DNA from: Cristatella mucedo
Taxonomy: Eukaryota > Bryozoa > Phylactolaemata > Cristatellidae
Reading direction: 5' to 3'
DNA length: 64,000 nt
NCBI GenBank assembly: GCA_009760855.2
Contig: WPIO01000012.1
Span: forward strand, 4,608,001-4,672,000
Made by a program: the position numbers and the translations under genes. Shown in pieces: positions 1 to 9,929 of this stretch. Below the pieces are notes generated by a model. The model saw nothing but the letters and a program-made list of their open reading frames with translations. It did not search any database and was not told the DNA's origin. Within the stretch, counting starts at the first letter, position 1. Every line of letters begins with the position of its first letter.

Positions 1-47
1 CGTGGCAGGCGTGCATCACTTCACCTAGAGGCTCTGGCCGCTTCATT

Positions 48-442
48 TTCACGAGCTGGCTTGGTACGTACTCACCACGACCGGCACGAAGCTGTAAATG
101 GAGAAACTTTTCGGCAAGGTCTGCCTGCTGCTGATGTGCCTCGACCGTGCAGTGACTCGAGCGCTGGTGCAGCTCACCAAGGTGCTGTATGCTGAGCAGG
201 CTGCCTGGACAACGACGAGAGGCTGGCCGTATAGCAGCTTAAGTACGGCTCGAAAGGGGCATGGATCAACTACTGCCCTGCGCTGAGCAGGAGGCTCAAG
301 GCCGCCTACACTGCCTCGACACAGCGGGTCGGCTACTTCAACGACGCCGGCGTGTACTCTGTCGACCTGGCATGCATGAGGGACTGCCGGCTTCCGGCTA
401 AATCCGACGTAGCCACAGGTCGTCGTTTTAGCCTCGAGCTAT
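48..442 (+). pseudogene. Broken copy of the PARP WWE exon
   Basis: The copy aligns with the intact WWE exon at 47689-48097 and keeps recognisable stretches such as the AKVCLL-like strand, KVLYAEQA and VDLACMRD. It cannot be translated through. A CAA-to-TAA change creates a stop near position 103. Deletions around 205-270 shift the frame before the conserved tryptophan, and another shift follows the GAWINY-equivalent region. The donor GT at 443 is still present. The damage indicates relaxed selection, so this is a pseudogene exon rather than a second working WWE domain. Confidence 0.85.
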
Positions 443-775
443 GTGAGGCTTTGCCTGCCCACTTGGCCGAGTCGGTCACAGGTGCTCGGCAGCCAACAGG
501 CCGTGACAGTGCCTGCCTTGGGCGGCCACCTTCGGGCATCGTGCTGTGTGCCTGCCTGCATTAGCACTGCTTCAGCCATCACATTGTGTGCCAGTCAGCT
601 CCTGAGTGTCGGAGGCGTTTTCGAGTCATCTTTTGATGTGAATTGTACTTTTCGTACCGGTTGTGCACACAAGCCTCTATAAGTTCGACCGTACGAATAT
701 TATTTGTGGCCTGTAAGGTGAAGTTGTTTGTTCAGTAGTGTGTGAGGCTTGGGCCCCAATTTTGGAATGCAATCT

Positions 776-850
776 CAGCTAGATCTGATGACCTTGGTCG
801 TGCAGTGGGAATGCTTTACCACTGAGCTTAGACCAGTGGCACATTAAAAA
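776..850 (-). repeat. tRNA-like SINE head remnant
   Basis: Read on the minus strand, this stretch has an A-box-like string (TAAGCTCAGTGG) followed by a tRNA-like arm. The B box is degenerate. The same fragment sits at the paralogous site 48430-48500, so it is older than the duplication. It lacks the conserved bases expected of a working tRNA gene. Confidence 0.35.
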
Positions 851-2592
851 ACTGTGCCTAGAAACGCACTGCACCACTCCCAAATTTGGTATATAGAGAT
901 GCTTGAAAGACTCAAGGTTGCAACAAAAGCTTACCAAGCAGACGGTGATGTTTTGGGCACCTAAGCCTTAATCTAACTTTTTATCAAGCTTTAACGCTAC
1001 CGTGACACAGACCTTGCGACAACCACACATTTGGTAGATGCTGACTTGTCCTGCAGGAAGAAGGCTGCTCGACTCAGTTCTAGGCACATAGACCTTGTGC
1101 GCTTTGATAGAGCCGTGTATGGGTTGACTAATCAACGGTAGTACATTCCATTACATTACATATATAAAAACTCGTGTGATGAGTCAGGCTGCGTAACTTA
1201 TAGGAGTTGAAACTGGTTCTGCAGCATACATGTTGACCTTGTGACAGCTACTACTTTCGTGAAAACCGACCGTGGACTGCGTAGTTGGTTATTTGTACTG
1301 AGGAAAATAGTTCGGGGTCTGCCTCTTTTTATGAGTCCTGGAGCACTAAAGAAAAACTAGTCAATAATAAGAAAAAGTGCTGAGCATTCACGTGTCAATT
1401 TTTTTGTAGTTGTGATTCTTTGTCCTGTCCAAGCAATTTTTTGGCATGTTCGAAAGTAAGATCATCGTGATCGTGGAAAAAGTTGGTCGGTTGAGTCAGC
1501 AATTTTTTTTACAGTTAGCAAAATTACTTTAGTTAAACCTCCAGCACTGCTGCCTACGGTTGGGCAAGCATAATACATAATTCTGTCATTTTGTATACAA
1601 TTCTAGCCATCTCTTCATGACACAGATGCTCATCTGGCTGTTAGCTGTGTGTTTATTTGAGAAACTTTCATTTATAAAGTGCTTGATTTACTGCATGTGT
1701 TACTGGTAAGTATGAATGGTGTTCTCCTAAAAACTAAAAGTGATCATTTGGAATTGAACAATAGTATTGAAGTCATATACAGAGGAATAGGAAGAAATAG
1801 AAAAAAGTAAAATGCATAGGGAGAAATTTTTGTATTTTAGGGTGCTGTATGGCTGCCTGATTAATCATATTATTATTCCAGCTGGGAATATCGAAAGGTA
1901 AACGAGGACAGGCACGACGAATGAACAGCACTGCACTAGTCGAGAATGTACGATAAAGATAAATGGAGATGAAAGGTCACTAAAGATAATAAAAATGGTT
2001 TATAAACGTTATCAAAGCAGAAGATGCATACTGATGTGTGTACCGGTGGTTGAGAAAATTGCTAGTTTCCTTTTCTTTAGTTACTACTACTGACTTGTTG
2101 ATAGCAGACTACTGACCTGAATGCGAGGGGTTAAAACATTTTTCAAAGCTCTTTTATGTTGGCTCAGAAGCAAGTATTAGAGATAACTTTAACTGGAAGC
2201 TCACTTTTTGCATTAAGATCTTAATTCCCCTAGGTGCTATCAGAACAGGCATTCCTTTGTCAGATTACTGGCATCATAAACGTCAGTGATAGGTAGGTGC
2301 AAATGTAGTTGGGGTCACTTGCTCTAGGAAGCTTTTCCACAAGGCCCTAAATGGCCATCCTCACTCTGGATTCAAATCATTTTGCTTTGACACAACCAAT
2401 GGGTGCAGCATTATCGGCCTGTCCTTTACTTGGCAGACCTATCTATTTCATAAACTAAACTACTGCTTTATCAGTAACACATTCGTACGTGGCTGGCTTG
2501 CATATTTTTCTTCGACGGTTGAGCTTTTAATATTTGTTTCTACTGTTGCATTATGGCCATGGCCGAAACAATGATAGTATTGTACCTTTCAG

Positions 2593-2734
2593 CAGATCCG
2601 GATCTTCCATTCTGGACTGCCTTCGACTCTTAGTTGGAGGTCACACTTGACCCAATTATCAATAATACCGAATTTAATTATATCCTGAACCAATTCTCTC
2701 AGAGCACGACAGCTGAGCCCCATTAATTGTCGAG
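2593..2734 (+). pseudogene. Broken copy of the first PARP ART exon
   Basis: The copy matches the exon at 49330-49472, including the acceptor AG and the donor GAG|gtaagt at 2735. It still reads DP.LPFWTAFDS before a TAT-to-TAG change introduces a stop near 2630, and it has further changes downstream. It is a non-functional paralogous exon with preserved splice sites. Confidence 0.85.
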
Positions 2735-2739
2735 GTAAG

Positions 2740-3405
2740 TGGCTATTGTCGTCTTGATCACAATCTTGCTGTTGAACTGCCCTGATAAGTGCAAAGCACA
2801 ATAGCTTCCCTGTAATAGCCTCTTTCGTGACAGGTACCAGAAGGTTTCAGATTTTGGTGACTCTATGTAGCTTAGCTTTCATATAGTTATGTCAAGAAAT
2901 GAAGATTTTTTCAAGGTTGATACAAATGAAAGATTATTGATTTAAAAGAATCAAATCTCTGGGTGAGAAAGAAGGTCGGGATTGCTAGGCTGGCATATGG
3001 GAATAAAACAGCATGCAAGCCAAAGAGAGAATATTTAAAAGTTGAATTCAGACTTTACGAAGAGCAAGTGAAGCTCACAATGAAAAGATGTGATTCGTCA
3101 GCTACATTGCTTTCGAAGACCAGCCGAACCATCGAGCTGTGCAACTGTTGCAGACAATTAAGTGCACAGGCCGGTAGTTCAGTATGAATATAGACAATTC
3201 CAGTAACATAGATGTAATTTCACAAACTCTAGTTTGTCTGATGTACTCCTATACAAGTGAACCCATATTTTGGAACCATTCCTTAAATAAAAGTAGGCTG
3301 ACATGTAAGCAGATAAAAATTTTCCCAACTATTAGTTGGTTTGGAATAGTAAGCCTTGATTAGTTGCAGACATCACTGGAGTGATGCTAGATATATAAAA
3401 GCAAA
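2740..3405. other. Diverged intron of the duplicate, no gene seen
   Basis: This is AT-rich sequence following the broken ART exon. A short open stretch at 2963-3187 shows no family signature. The SPIN-type MITE found in the equivalent intact intron (49628-49810) is absent here. I recognise no other repeat. Confidence 0.5.
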
Positions 3406-3408
3406 ATA

Positions 3409-3578
3409 CTGGCTGATTTAACAGCCTCTTTTTGTATAGCGACAGAAAAGCCTTTAAAATTATCACCACCGTTTACAGTGGCGATAAAGGATCGCCCACC
3501 ACTGGATTCGGACCCACGACCTCGGGCCGAGGTCGTGAAAAGCAACTGCCTAAGCTAGTGAGCCATTACGGCTCATGA
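3409..3578 (-). repeat. SINE1 (tRNA-derived), minus orientation
   Basis: On the minus strand the copy reads from a tRNA-like head (a GAGCCGTAATGGCTCACTAG-type start, then a GGTCGTGGGTCCGAATCC B-box region) through a body with GGGCGATCCTTTATCGCC, to the tail CTGTCGCTATACAAAAAGAG and GCTGTTAAATCAGC. At least ten copies or fragments of this family occur in the window. B-box similarity plus a shared non-tRNA body supports a Pol III-transcribed SINE. Confidence 0.75.
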
Positions 3579-3589
3579 ACCTATCATGG

Positions 3590-3770
3590 GTGTAGGGTCT
3601 CCCGACTTTTGGATGGCACTAGGCTTGGCGATAAATATGAGGTTGGTCTTATCTATGTTTAACTTCTGCCAGTATGATGCCATCAAAAGGCTACTATCGT
3701 TGATGAAGGCTGCAAGGAAATGAAGGGGAAAAGTCCAATATAACCGAAGGGCTGGGAGTTTTGCCCTACC
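3590..3770 (-). mobile_element. LINE A fragment (RT C-terminal region)
   Basis: The minus-strand translation contains DKTNLIFIAKPSAIQ, which matches [15 protein letters not shown] of the nearly full-length LINE A at about 22.76 kb. Similarity also extends N-terminally. It is a short, mutated and truncated fragment. Confidence 0.6.
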
Positions 3771-3849
3771 AATAGGATTTATCTCCCTCACAGCACATTT
3801 ATTGGTGTTTCTCAAATACTAATAGAATAATCGGCATTCAAATTGGCAC

Positions 3850-5020
3850 AAATAAAAAGGGCAACAGTATCTATCTTTTGATGTAACCATAGCTGTTGTT
3901 CTGACCTTCTTATGACCTTTAAAAGTCGAGGTCACATTTTGCCTAGCTTAAAAGAAGATAGCTTTTCGGGAAAACTCAGCAGATTCAACACCAGTGTGCT
4001 GTAGAAAGTATGCTAGTGCCCTAAAAAAAATGCGTGACACTTGGTACTGAAGGAGCCTTATCTCAAAATTATTTGTCTTGCAATGACGTCGGCAAGTGGG
4101 AGAGTATAAATTGCTAATGGACGTCAACAAAGCTGTAGGGTACCCCATACTTAAGGCTCCTCGAACGACTGTTGTACTTTGATAACAATGCGTTGAAGAA
4201 GTCTCCCACTTCGATTGAACCTAAACCATTGTAGGAGAGATTCTTGCTAAGTGTACATTTGTGAGGAGCTCGGTGTAACCCTGAGCAATGCTGACTCCTG
4301 TGGAGTGATCAGCTCCAAAACCTGACTTGAACTTACTTGATAGGTTTGAAGTTTGGATATAGGAGTAGAGCTGGTCAGCTACTAATCTTTCCCGTTTCTT
4401 ATATATAAACGACAGAAAAGATACCGAGTGGAAGTTCTTGCTGCCAAGTGTTTCCAGTTGTTATACATCTTTTCTTGTCAGTTGACCTTGTAGTTATGGG
4501 GAGATTCTCACCCTCCTTTTAAAGATTTAGCATAAGCTGTCGCTTACTTTTGCTTTCCATGTCATGCTAAAGCACACAGTAGATTGTTAATCTGAAAGGA
4601 ACTAAAATGTTCATTACTCCTGATGCTTAGCAATTAGAAAGCCGAATGAGAACTCATGCCTAGCAAAATAGCAATCCACCTACATAATTTGAATGGTACT
4701 TCAGGAGATACAAATTCAGTGACGTTACGATTTTATTGTACCCTTTGTGGAATTATATTAGACATTGAACATTGAATTGAGCATTTAATTGTGTCTAAGT
4801 GATCAACAAGTTTTTGGTCGTAGCTTTATTTAACAAGCAATGTACACGCTCTGGAGATAATCTGGTTGTGAAGTGGATAAAAATGTCATGCCTAACCGAG
4901 ACAGTCAAGTCGTAGCAGTGGTCTGCTGGTTCGTAAATCGTTTCGGCTGAGCCTTTGTGCAGCTATATGCTTATATTCACTGTCGGTTACTTCCAAATTG
5001 AATGAAATGGGGCATTAATT
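3850..5020. other. Duplicate-gene intron, no gene seen
   Basis: From about 4440 onward this aligns with 52680-53550 in the intact PARP intron, for example the GCATAAGCTGTC and CTCTGGAGATAATCTGG blocks. No open frame with recognisable coding character is present. Confidence 0.6.
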
Positions 5021-5600
5021 TTTTCTTGTATTAGTAATAATATTAATAATTCACTTGATAAAGCACTCTCAGAGAACTCAATCTCTTCCTAGGCGCTTTA
5101 TATTTGCTGCAAAGGAAAACGTGATTGAATCGTGAGTAATATCATGCTTGATAGACAACATGAACAAAGAGGTTAGGGGTGACATTCTCAGGGTAAGCAT
5201 GCAAATGTGGTTAGTGGCAGCATGCACAGTTTCAGCACGCATTAACGCATGAAGGACGAATCACAGGGACCGCTAATGCTATGCTAAATAGGTGTTTTTA
5301 TGTTCTTTTTAGATGTGGTCAAGTCAGGGGATGTTCTGACGCAAGTCGGGAGCGAGTTCCAGGCTTTGGGAGCATACAAACTAAATGCACAGCCTCCAAA
5401 AGATTTGAGGTTTGTACGAGGTAGTGGTAGACTGTTGGATTCCGAAATGCTGATGGTACGATGCTTGGCCTGGTTGGGGAGTAGATCTGAGAGATAGGCT
5501 GTAGCCAAAGAATGAATTGAGCTAAAAGTGAGCGACAAAACTTTGAAGTCGATCCGTTGCTTGACTGGTAGCCAGTGCAGGTTGGAGGGAAGTAAGAATG
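5020..5600 (-). mobile_element. LINE A 3' fragment, minus strand
   Basis: Read on the minus strand, this holds the C-terminal coding end ([34 protein letters not shown]) followed by the LINE A 3' untranslated region and terminal hairpin near 5050-5105. It is a 5'-truncated copy with frame damage after the KAWNSLP motif. Confidence 0.8.
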
Positions 5601-5619
5601 CAGTAAAAATTAATGCAGT

Positions 5620-5705
5620 AAGAATGATTCACTTTGTATAGCGCCTTAAGAAAACCAATTCTCTATCCTGGTGCTTTATAATTTGCTTTAAACAGAAAAG
5701 CCAAA
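5620..5705 (-). repeat. LINE A-type 3' tail, shared with the intact gene
   Basis: A terminal hairpin variant (TAGCGCC...GGTGCTTTA) matches 53560-53640 in the intact PARP intron, together with the flanking TTGGTGAAATGCAAGGTAGC. It is a fossil insertion older than the duplication. Confidence 0.65.
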
Positions 5706-5984
5706 GGTTGGTGAAATGCAAGGTAGCTTGCATGCCAAAGTACTTAAAAAGGCATCCCATGCCTAGTAACTAGTTAGTAGCTCCAGCGAGTGGCCGAAGC
5801 CGGAAGCCATTTTGAAATTGTTGGACCTACTAACTGAGGCCCTGTCATCAAAATTTTTCAATTTGGTTACGGCTGGATTAACGGAAGGCTGGACTAATAG
5901 ATGCCGAGAATGTGCAACAGCATTCTGGATGAGTAAGGAGATTGGATAGGAAGATCAAAGCAAGCAAGTAGAACTGGCGGTTTA

Positions 5985-6420
5985 CCAGAAAGTGTCTTGA
6001 CGTCGATTCAATGTTTAGTTTTTATTCAATGCTGAAAGCTATTTAAGCTAAGGCGGATTAGTGTGCTGTGGCAACTCAGCTATTTACGACATAACAGACA
6101 AGCTACCGAGTTTGGCACTTGTTTAAAACAATTAAGATCAGAGACCAAAGTCCTAATTAAAGAGTTGCAGTAATCTATATGGTATATCACAAATGCAACA
6201 ATTTGTTTGGCTGTCATACTCTGGTTTGAGCAGGTCCTGATTACATCTTGGTTCTCCAGATGAAAGTAGGTCAACTTGACATTGGAGACAGTATGGTCAT
6301 CTACTGACAAGTCGTTTTGGAATAAGATGCTCAGATCATTGGTAGGCATTAATGGAGTGATAGTAGAGGAATCAATCTTAAGGGCGAGATCTTCCAACTC
6401 GAATGTGATAGCTAATCTTA
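5985..6420 (-). mobile_element. Diverged LINE A fragment, minus strand
   Basis: The minus-strand translation has weak but ordered similarity to LINE A between [20 protein letters not shown] and [10 protein letters not shown], for example LALKIDSSTITPL, FQNDLSVDDH, HIDYCNSLIRTL. It is an old degraded copy. Confidence 0.6.
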
Positions 6421-6624
6421 CTCATAGCCATTAGGTTCATATTATCATCTCTATTTTTTCTTGAAGTAATCATCCAGCTATTAAAATGGTCGAAGCTGGC
6501 TGAAAGGAAATGACGCTGTGTGTTGAATATGGGGTGAGGCTTTTAAGAGTCGGTGAATAGGCGGTCAAGTTACATCGATATAAAAAAATAAAACCCAAGA
6601 TTGTGTTTGGTATTGACGTAGGCT

Positions 6625-6626
<2 letters not shown>

Positions 6627-6685
<59 letters not shown>

Positions 6686-6707
6686 CAATACACTCTCTAG
6701 TTACTTG

Positions 6708-6773
<66 letters not shown>
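6627..6773. repeat. (TA)n microsatellite pair
   Basis: Two long TA dinucleotide runs (6627-6682 and 6711-6773) are separated by 28 bases. The SINE1 copy begins directly at the second run. Tyrosine-isoleucine reading frames here are artefacts of the repeat. Confidence 0.95.
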
Positions 6774-6776
<3 letters not shown>

Positions 6777-6930
6777 GCTAGCTGATTTAACAGCCTCTTT
6801 TGTATAGCGACAGAAGAGCCTTTCCGGCTATCACCACCACTTGCAGTGGCGATAAAGGATCGCCCACTGCAGGATTCGAGCCCATGACCTCGGGGCCGAG
6901 GTCGTGAAAAGCAACCGCCTTACCTAGCAT
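6773..6930 (-). repeat. SINE1 copy, minus orientation
   Basis: This is one of the best-preserved copies. On the minus strand it runs from the tRNA-like head with the palindromic CACGACCTCGGCCCCGAGGT region and a GGGCTCGAATCC B box, through GGGCGATCCTTTATCGCC, to the GCTGTTAAATCAGCTAGC tail that abuts the TA run. Confidence 0.8.
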
Positions 6931-6985
6931 GTGTGTGTGTGTGTGTGTGTGCACGTGTGTTGTGTGTGTTCGTGAGTGTGTGCAT
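6929..6985. repeat. (GT)n microsatellite
   Basis: GT dinucleotide run with interruptions, immediately following the head of the SINE1 copy. Confidence 0.9.
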
Positions 6986-6986
6986 G

Positions 6987-7093
6987 CTCTTCACGGTCGA
7001 GGCGGTGGATTCAAATTCTGCAGTTGAATAATCCTTTATTACCAACTGAAAGCGGTGGTAATAGCTGATAATGCTCTTCTGTCGCTATAAAAA
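6987..7093 (+). repeat. SINE1 fragment, plus orientation
   Basis: It contains the B-box equivalent GGATTCAAATTCTGC, then AATCCTTTATTACC and the tail CTTCTGTCGCTATAAAA. The head is truncated. It lies directly next to the LTR-type repeat that starts at 7095. Confidence 0.7.
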
Positions 7094-7094
7094 T

Positions 7095-7413
7095 TGTAGT
7101 TTGTTCGCACAGCAGAGAGCCAGCCGATGCCCAACACCAACAGTTTATTACCAAAGCACCGAGCCCAAGAGCACACGGCTCCCTTTGGCCCCTACTCTTG
7201 CTTGACTCCCCTGCTCCGGTCCACCATCCGGCCACTAGCAGGTTACTGGGCCTGTCTCCATGCCACATCACAGGCAGGCCACAGCTGTGCACCGGCTGAC
7301 CCTGAAGGTTGATTCCACCATCTGGCCACCGGGGGGGGGGGGGGGGGGTTAGCGGCCTGTGTCCATGCCACATCACAAGCTCATCAGAGAAGCCGGCATA
7401 CACTCGAACTACA
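7095..7413 (-). mobile_element. LTR-type repeat (family TGTA...TACA)
   Basis: On the minus strand the unit starts TGTAGTTCGAGTGTATGC and ends CGAACAAACTACA, giving inverted TGTAGTT/AACTACA termini. It carries an AATAAA signal in GGTAATAAACTG. The sequence just 5' of it on the minus strand (GACCTTAAGGTCAAGGGGGC) looks like a polypurine tract. A poly-G run (7331-7348 on the plus strand) has expanded inside. The same unit recurs at 8371-8662, 24885-25200 (opposite strand) and 60038-60400. No coding capacity is expected in it. Confidence 0.7.
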
Positions 7414-7800
7414 CGCCCCCTTGACCTTAAGGTCACGAGTTTTCAGCAGCCACACAAGTGGCTGCAATGTACAGGGCAGCAATGAACGAGCCTATCTACA
7501 AACGATACAAACTAGACACTACCCATCCGTAGCATAGCAGCATGAATAACATGAATAAAACATGAATAGCTGACCCCACAGGCTGGCTGGCTACCTAACG
7601 GCTGCTCGCAGGAGGCATGCTGGTGCACGGCCTTTCCTGACAAGCCGGCAACTTGAGCCACCAGCCCAGCTTGCATGCAATACATTCATACAAACGTACA
7701 TACGATCCACACGCCCCCTTGACCTTAAGGTCACAAGTTTGCAGCACTAACACATGTAGCTGCAAGGTACAGTGCAGCAATGAGCTGTCCACCTGTGCTG
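7414..7800 (-). mobile_element. Internal (pre-3'LTR) sequence, two copies
   Basis: The motif CCTTGACCTTAAGGTCAC, followed by a GCAGC...AGTGGCTGCAA..GTACAGGGCAGCAATGA block, occurs at 7414-7490 and again at 7711-7790. A third copy is at 8663-8740 next to the other LTR. This suggests tandem or rearranged LTR-element ends. Confidence 0.55.
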
Positions 7801-7949
7801 ATTCTGCCGTCGCGTCTCCGACATGCCCAGCTGCCACTCTAGCCTGCATAGTCTCTCAAGCCTTCCCAGTCTCTCCGTTCTGTGCAGACTATTCGGTCTG
7901 CACACACTCCGGCCTAGGCCGTGTCACAGCCGACCGGCTGGTCGCAGGC

Positions 7950-8250
7950 GAACGTCACCGTCATGGCTTGATCTGCATCGCAGGCCCCTGACTCGGTCTC
8001 CGACGCCGTCGACTCTGTCCCAGGCCACTGCCGACTCTATCGCAGGCCTCTGCTGACTCTGTCGCAGGTCGCTGCCGACTCTGTCGCAGGCCGCGGCAGC
8101 CTCCCTTGCAGAAGCCGCAGCCTCCCTCGTGGCCGCCGCCTCCTCGCGGACTCAGCCGCCCTCCTGGCGGATGCAGCCGCCCTCCTCGAGGATGCCGCTG
8201 CCCTCCTCCGTGGGCAGTCTCACTGTCTGTCGTCTCGCACAACGCAGCTG
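7950..8250 (-). pseudogene. Ala-rich coiled-coil repeat (gag-like remnant)
   Basis: Degenerate 21-30 nt repeats (GACTCTGTCGCAGGCC and CCGCCCTCCTCGAGGATG types) run through this stretch. The minus strand reads REAAASAREAAAA-like segments that resemble the Ala/Glu-rich frame at 62425-62870. Here it is broken by stops and shifts. It lies between two LTR-type repeats, so it may be the internal gag part of a deleted LTR element. This is an inference from the shared layout. Confidence 0.45.
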
Positions 8251-8370
8251 CTTTGCAAGGAGCAAAAACAAGTGTCACTCACTCGGTTCATAGCCACATT
8301 TCTTGGTCTCCCTCTCGAAGTTCAGCAGCCTGTTTACACGGGCCACAGTCGCTCCCGCCGAGAAATAGCT

Positions 8371-8662
8371 TGTAGTGTGTTCGCACAGCAGAGAGCCAGC
8401 CGACGCCCAACACGGACAGTTTATTACCAAAGCACGGAGCCCAAGAGCACATGGCTCCCCTCGGCCCCTACTCCCTGCTCCCATCCACCGGCCGGCCACC
8501 AGCGGGTTACCGGCCTGTCTCCATGCCACATCACAGGCGGGCTACAGCTGTGCACCGCCGACCCTGATGGTGAATCTACCATCTGGCCACCAGCGGGTTA
8601 CCGGCCTGTGTCCATGCCACATCACAGGCTCATCAGAGGAGCCGGCATACACTCGAAGTACA
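8371..8662 (-). mobile_element. LTR-type repeat, second copy
   Basis: The unit has the same TGTA...TACA termini, AATAAA signal (TTTATT on the plus strand near 8421) and internal order as 7095-7413. The minus-strand start is TGTACTTCGAGTGTATGC. With the 7095 unit it brackets about 960 bp containing the coiled-coil repeat. The pre-LTR tail also continues on its far side (8663-8740), so the arrangement is not a simple two-LTR element. Confidence 0.7.
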
Positions 8663-9064
8663 CGTCCCCTTGACCGTAAGGTCACAAGTTCTCAACAGCC
8701 ACGTCTAAGTGGCTGCAAGGTACAGGGCAGCAACGAACGTTTATCAGCTAATATACTCTGTACGACCTACAGCCATTTGTATCTACAGGTGTGTACCGGC
8801 ACATCGTACTGAGTTAGGATCCAATCCATTTAAGCAATATGCCAGTGATTCATTTGTGTGTCGAGAGCTACTTCAAGAATATTGGACTGCAATTGCCTAA
8901 AAAAATACGGTGATACAGTCTAGACGCTTATCGATTTCCAGAATGTGTAGCTCACTTTAAGTTACTACCCTTATTTTGCTCCGGCCTGCTTGTCCTAGCT
9001 ACTTCGCAATCAAGGTAGCAATCTTGTCCTGTATAATTCAGTCAGACTTCTGGCTCAAGTCATA

Positions 9065-9215
9065 AAGTGACCTTCAAACAACTTCAAACTTTTTGAATAC
9101 CGTGCCCTTAGTTTACATGCTCCCAAAGCCTGAGCTAATTAAAGACTGATTTCACGACATCCACTGACCTGTCGAAATTTTTCAGCAGAAGTTAAAAACC
9201 TACTCCTCTGTAAAA
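9065..9215 (+). mobile_element. LINE A C-terminal fragment (old, shared)
   Basis: It resembles the LINE A stretch encoding [21 protein letters not shown], through to the RNLKTHLF region. The same fragment is at 53705-53850, so the insertion predates the PARP duplication. Confidence 0.65.
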
Positions 9216-9929
9216 TAGCATTTCTGGATATGGGCGAATAGTCTTGTGTATGCTTATGCAAGCTCAGACCGTGTATGTTATCTCTAACCAATGGAAAATC
9301 CCCCTTTCCACCAGATTGTAAGTGCCTAGAATAAGGTAAGTTTACGGCGTTAGGCAAATATCTGAGCTAGATGAGGCCTTGCTTACCGTAATACGCTACA
9401 TCGAGTGAACATAGGTATGTAGCTGGCCATCACCGTGCTAACTTCGTAAGACTTACTATAAACCGACTAGACTTTCCTATTAGTGTGAGCTTTCTCGTCA
9501 TTTATTAACCATATCACCATTATGGATCATCTTAACAGAAACTGCGTTCCATGTAATCATTTTTCTCGCATGAAATGCAGCGTTCAACTGCTGCACTCAC
9601 TAGCCGGTGGGTTATTCAGTGTGGCACGTCAGTTGTATCGTCAGTGGCGGTGTAATGTACGGTCTCCAAGAGCAGGAGTCTAATATACGTTCGATCTATG
9701 GCAATAATGCTCGTGCTTTTGTAGATCATGTTTTCTTGAACAGAAAGCCGTTTGTGCTTTTTGGCCGACTCCATTATCTTAAGCTCACCACACCTGGCCG
9801 CGGAGGGCAGGTGACAAGCTTTTTCTGCTAACCACGAGGTCTCTCTCACCTAAAACGGTCGCTTGGCGCATACCCCTACGTCTCACGACCTGAGTTGAGT
9901 GGGTAGACTTACAACGGATAGATTTATAT

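Larger units (their letters stand above)
5720..9040. other. Insertion block specific to the duplicate
   Basis: In the intact gene the sequence passes directly from the 53680 tail to the 53690 LINE fragment. Here the same two flanks are separated by about 3.3 kb. The block holds a LINE A fragment, two TA microsatellites, SINE1 copies and two LTR-type repeats. It therefore accumulated after the duplication. Confidence 0.75.
1..9765 (+). other. Decayed duplicate of the 3' half of the PARP14-like gene
   Basis: The segment is collinear, in the same orientation, with about 47640-54790. Blocks that match by eye are 1-450 with 47640-48100 (WWE exon), 1740-2830 with 48500-49550 (intron and first ART exon), about 4440-5010 with 52680-53550, 5620-5715 with 53560-53680, 9045-9220 with 53690-53850, and 9360-9765 with 54355-54790. 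Shared intronic LINE fragments show that the duplication happened after those insertions. The copy of the last ART exon is absent: similarity stops near 9765. I also find no copy of the exon carrying the catalytic histidine between 2830 and 4390. The left edge runs off the window, so the duplicate may extend further upstream. Positions 450-1740 are diverged intron in which I see no gene. Confidence 0.85.

Noticed and set aside
98-286. A second functional PARP WWE exon.
   Set aside because: A stop just before the ATG and two frameshifts relative to 47689-48097 break the domain.
6470-6785. Tyr-Ile repeat reading frames.
   Set aside because: Translation of TA microsatellites only.
7011-8812. 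Pro/Arg-rich frames around the LTR repeats.
   Set aside because: They run through LTR and polypurine or poly-G sequence and differ between repeat copies.
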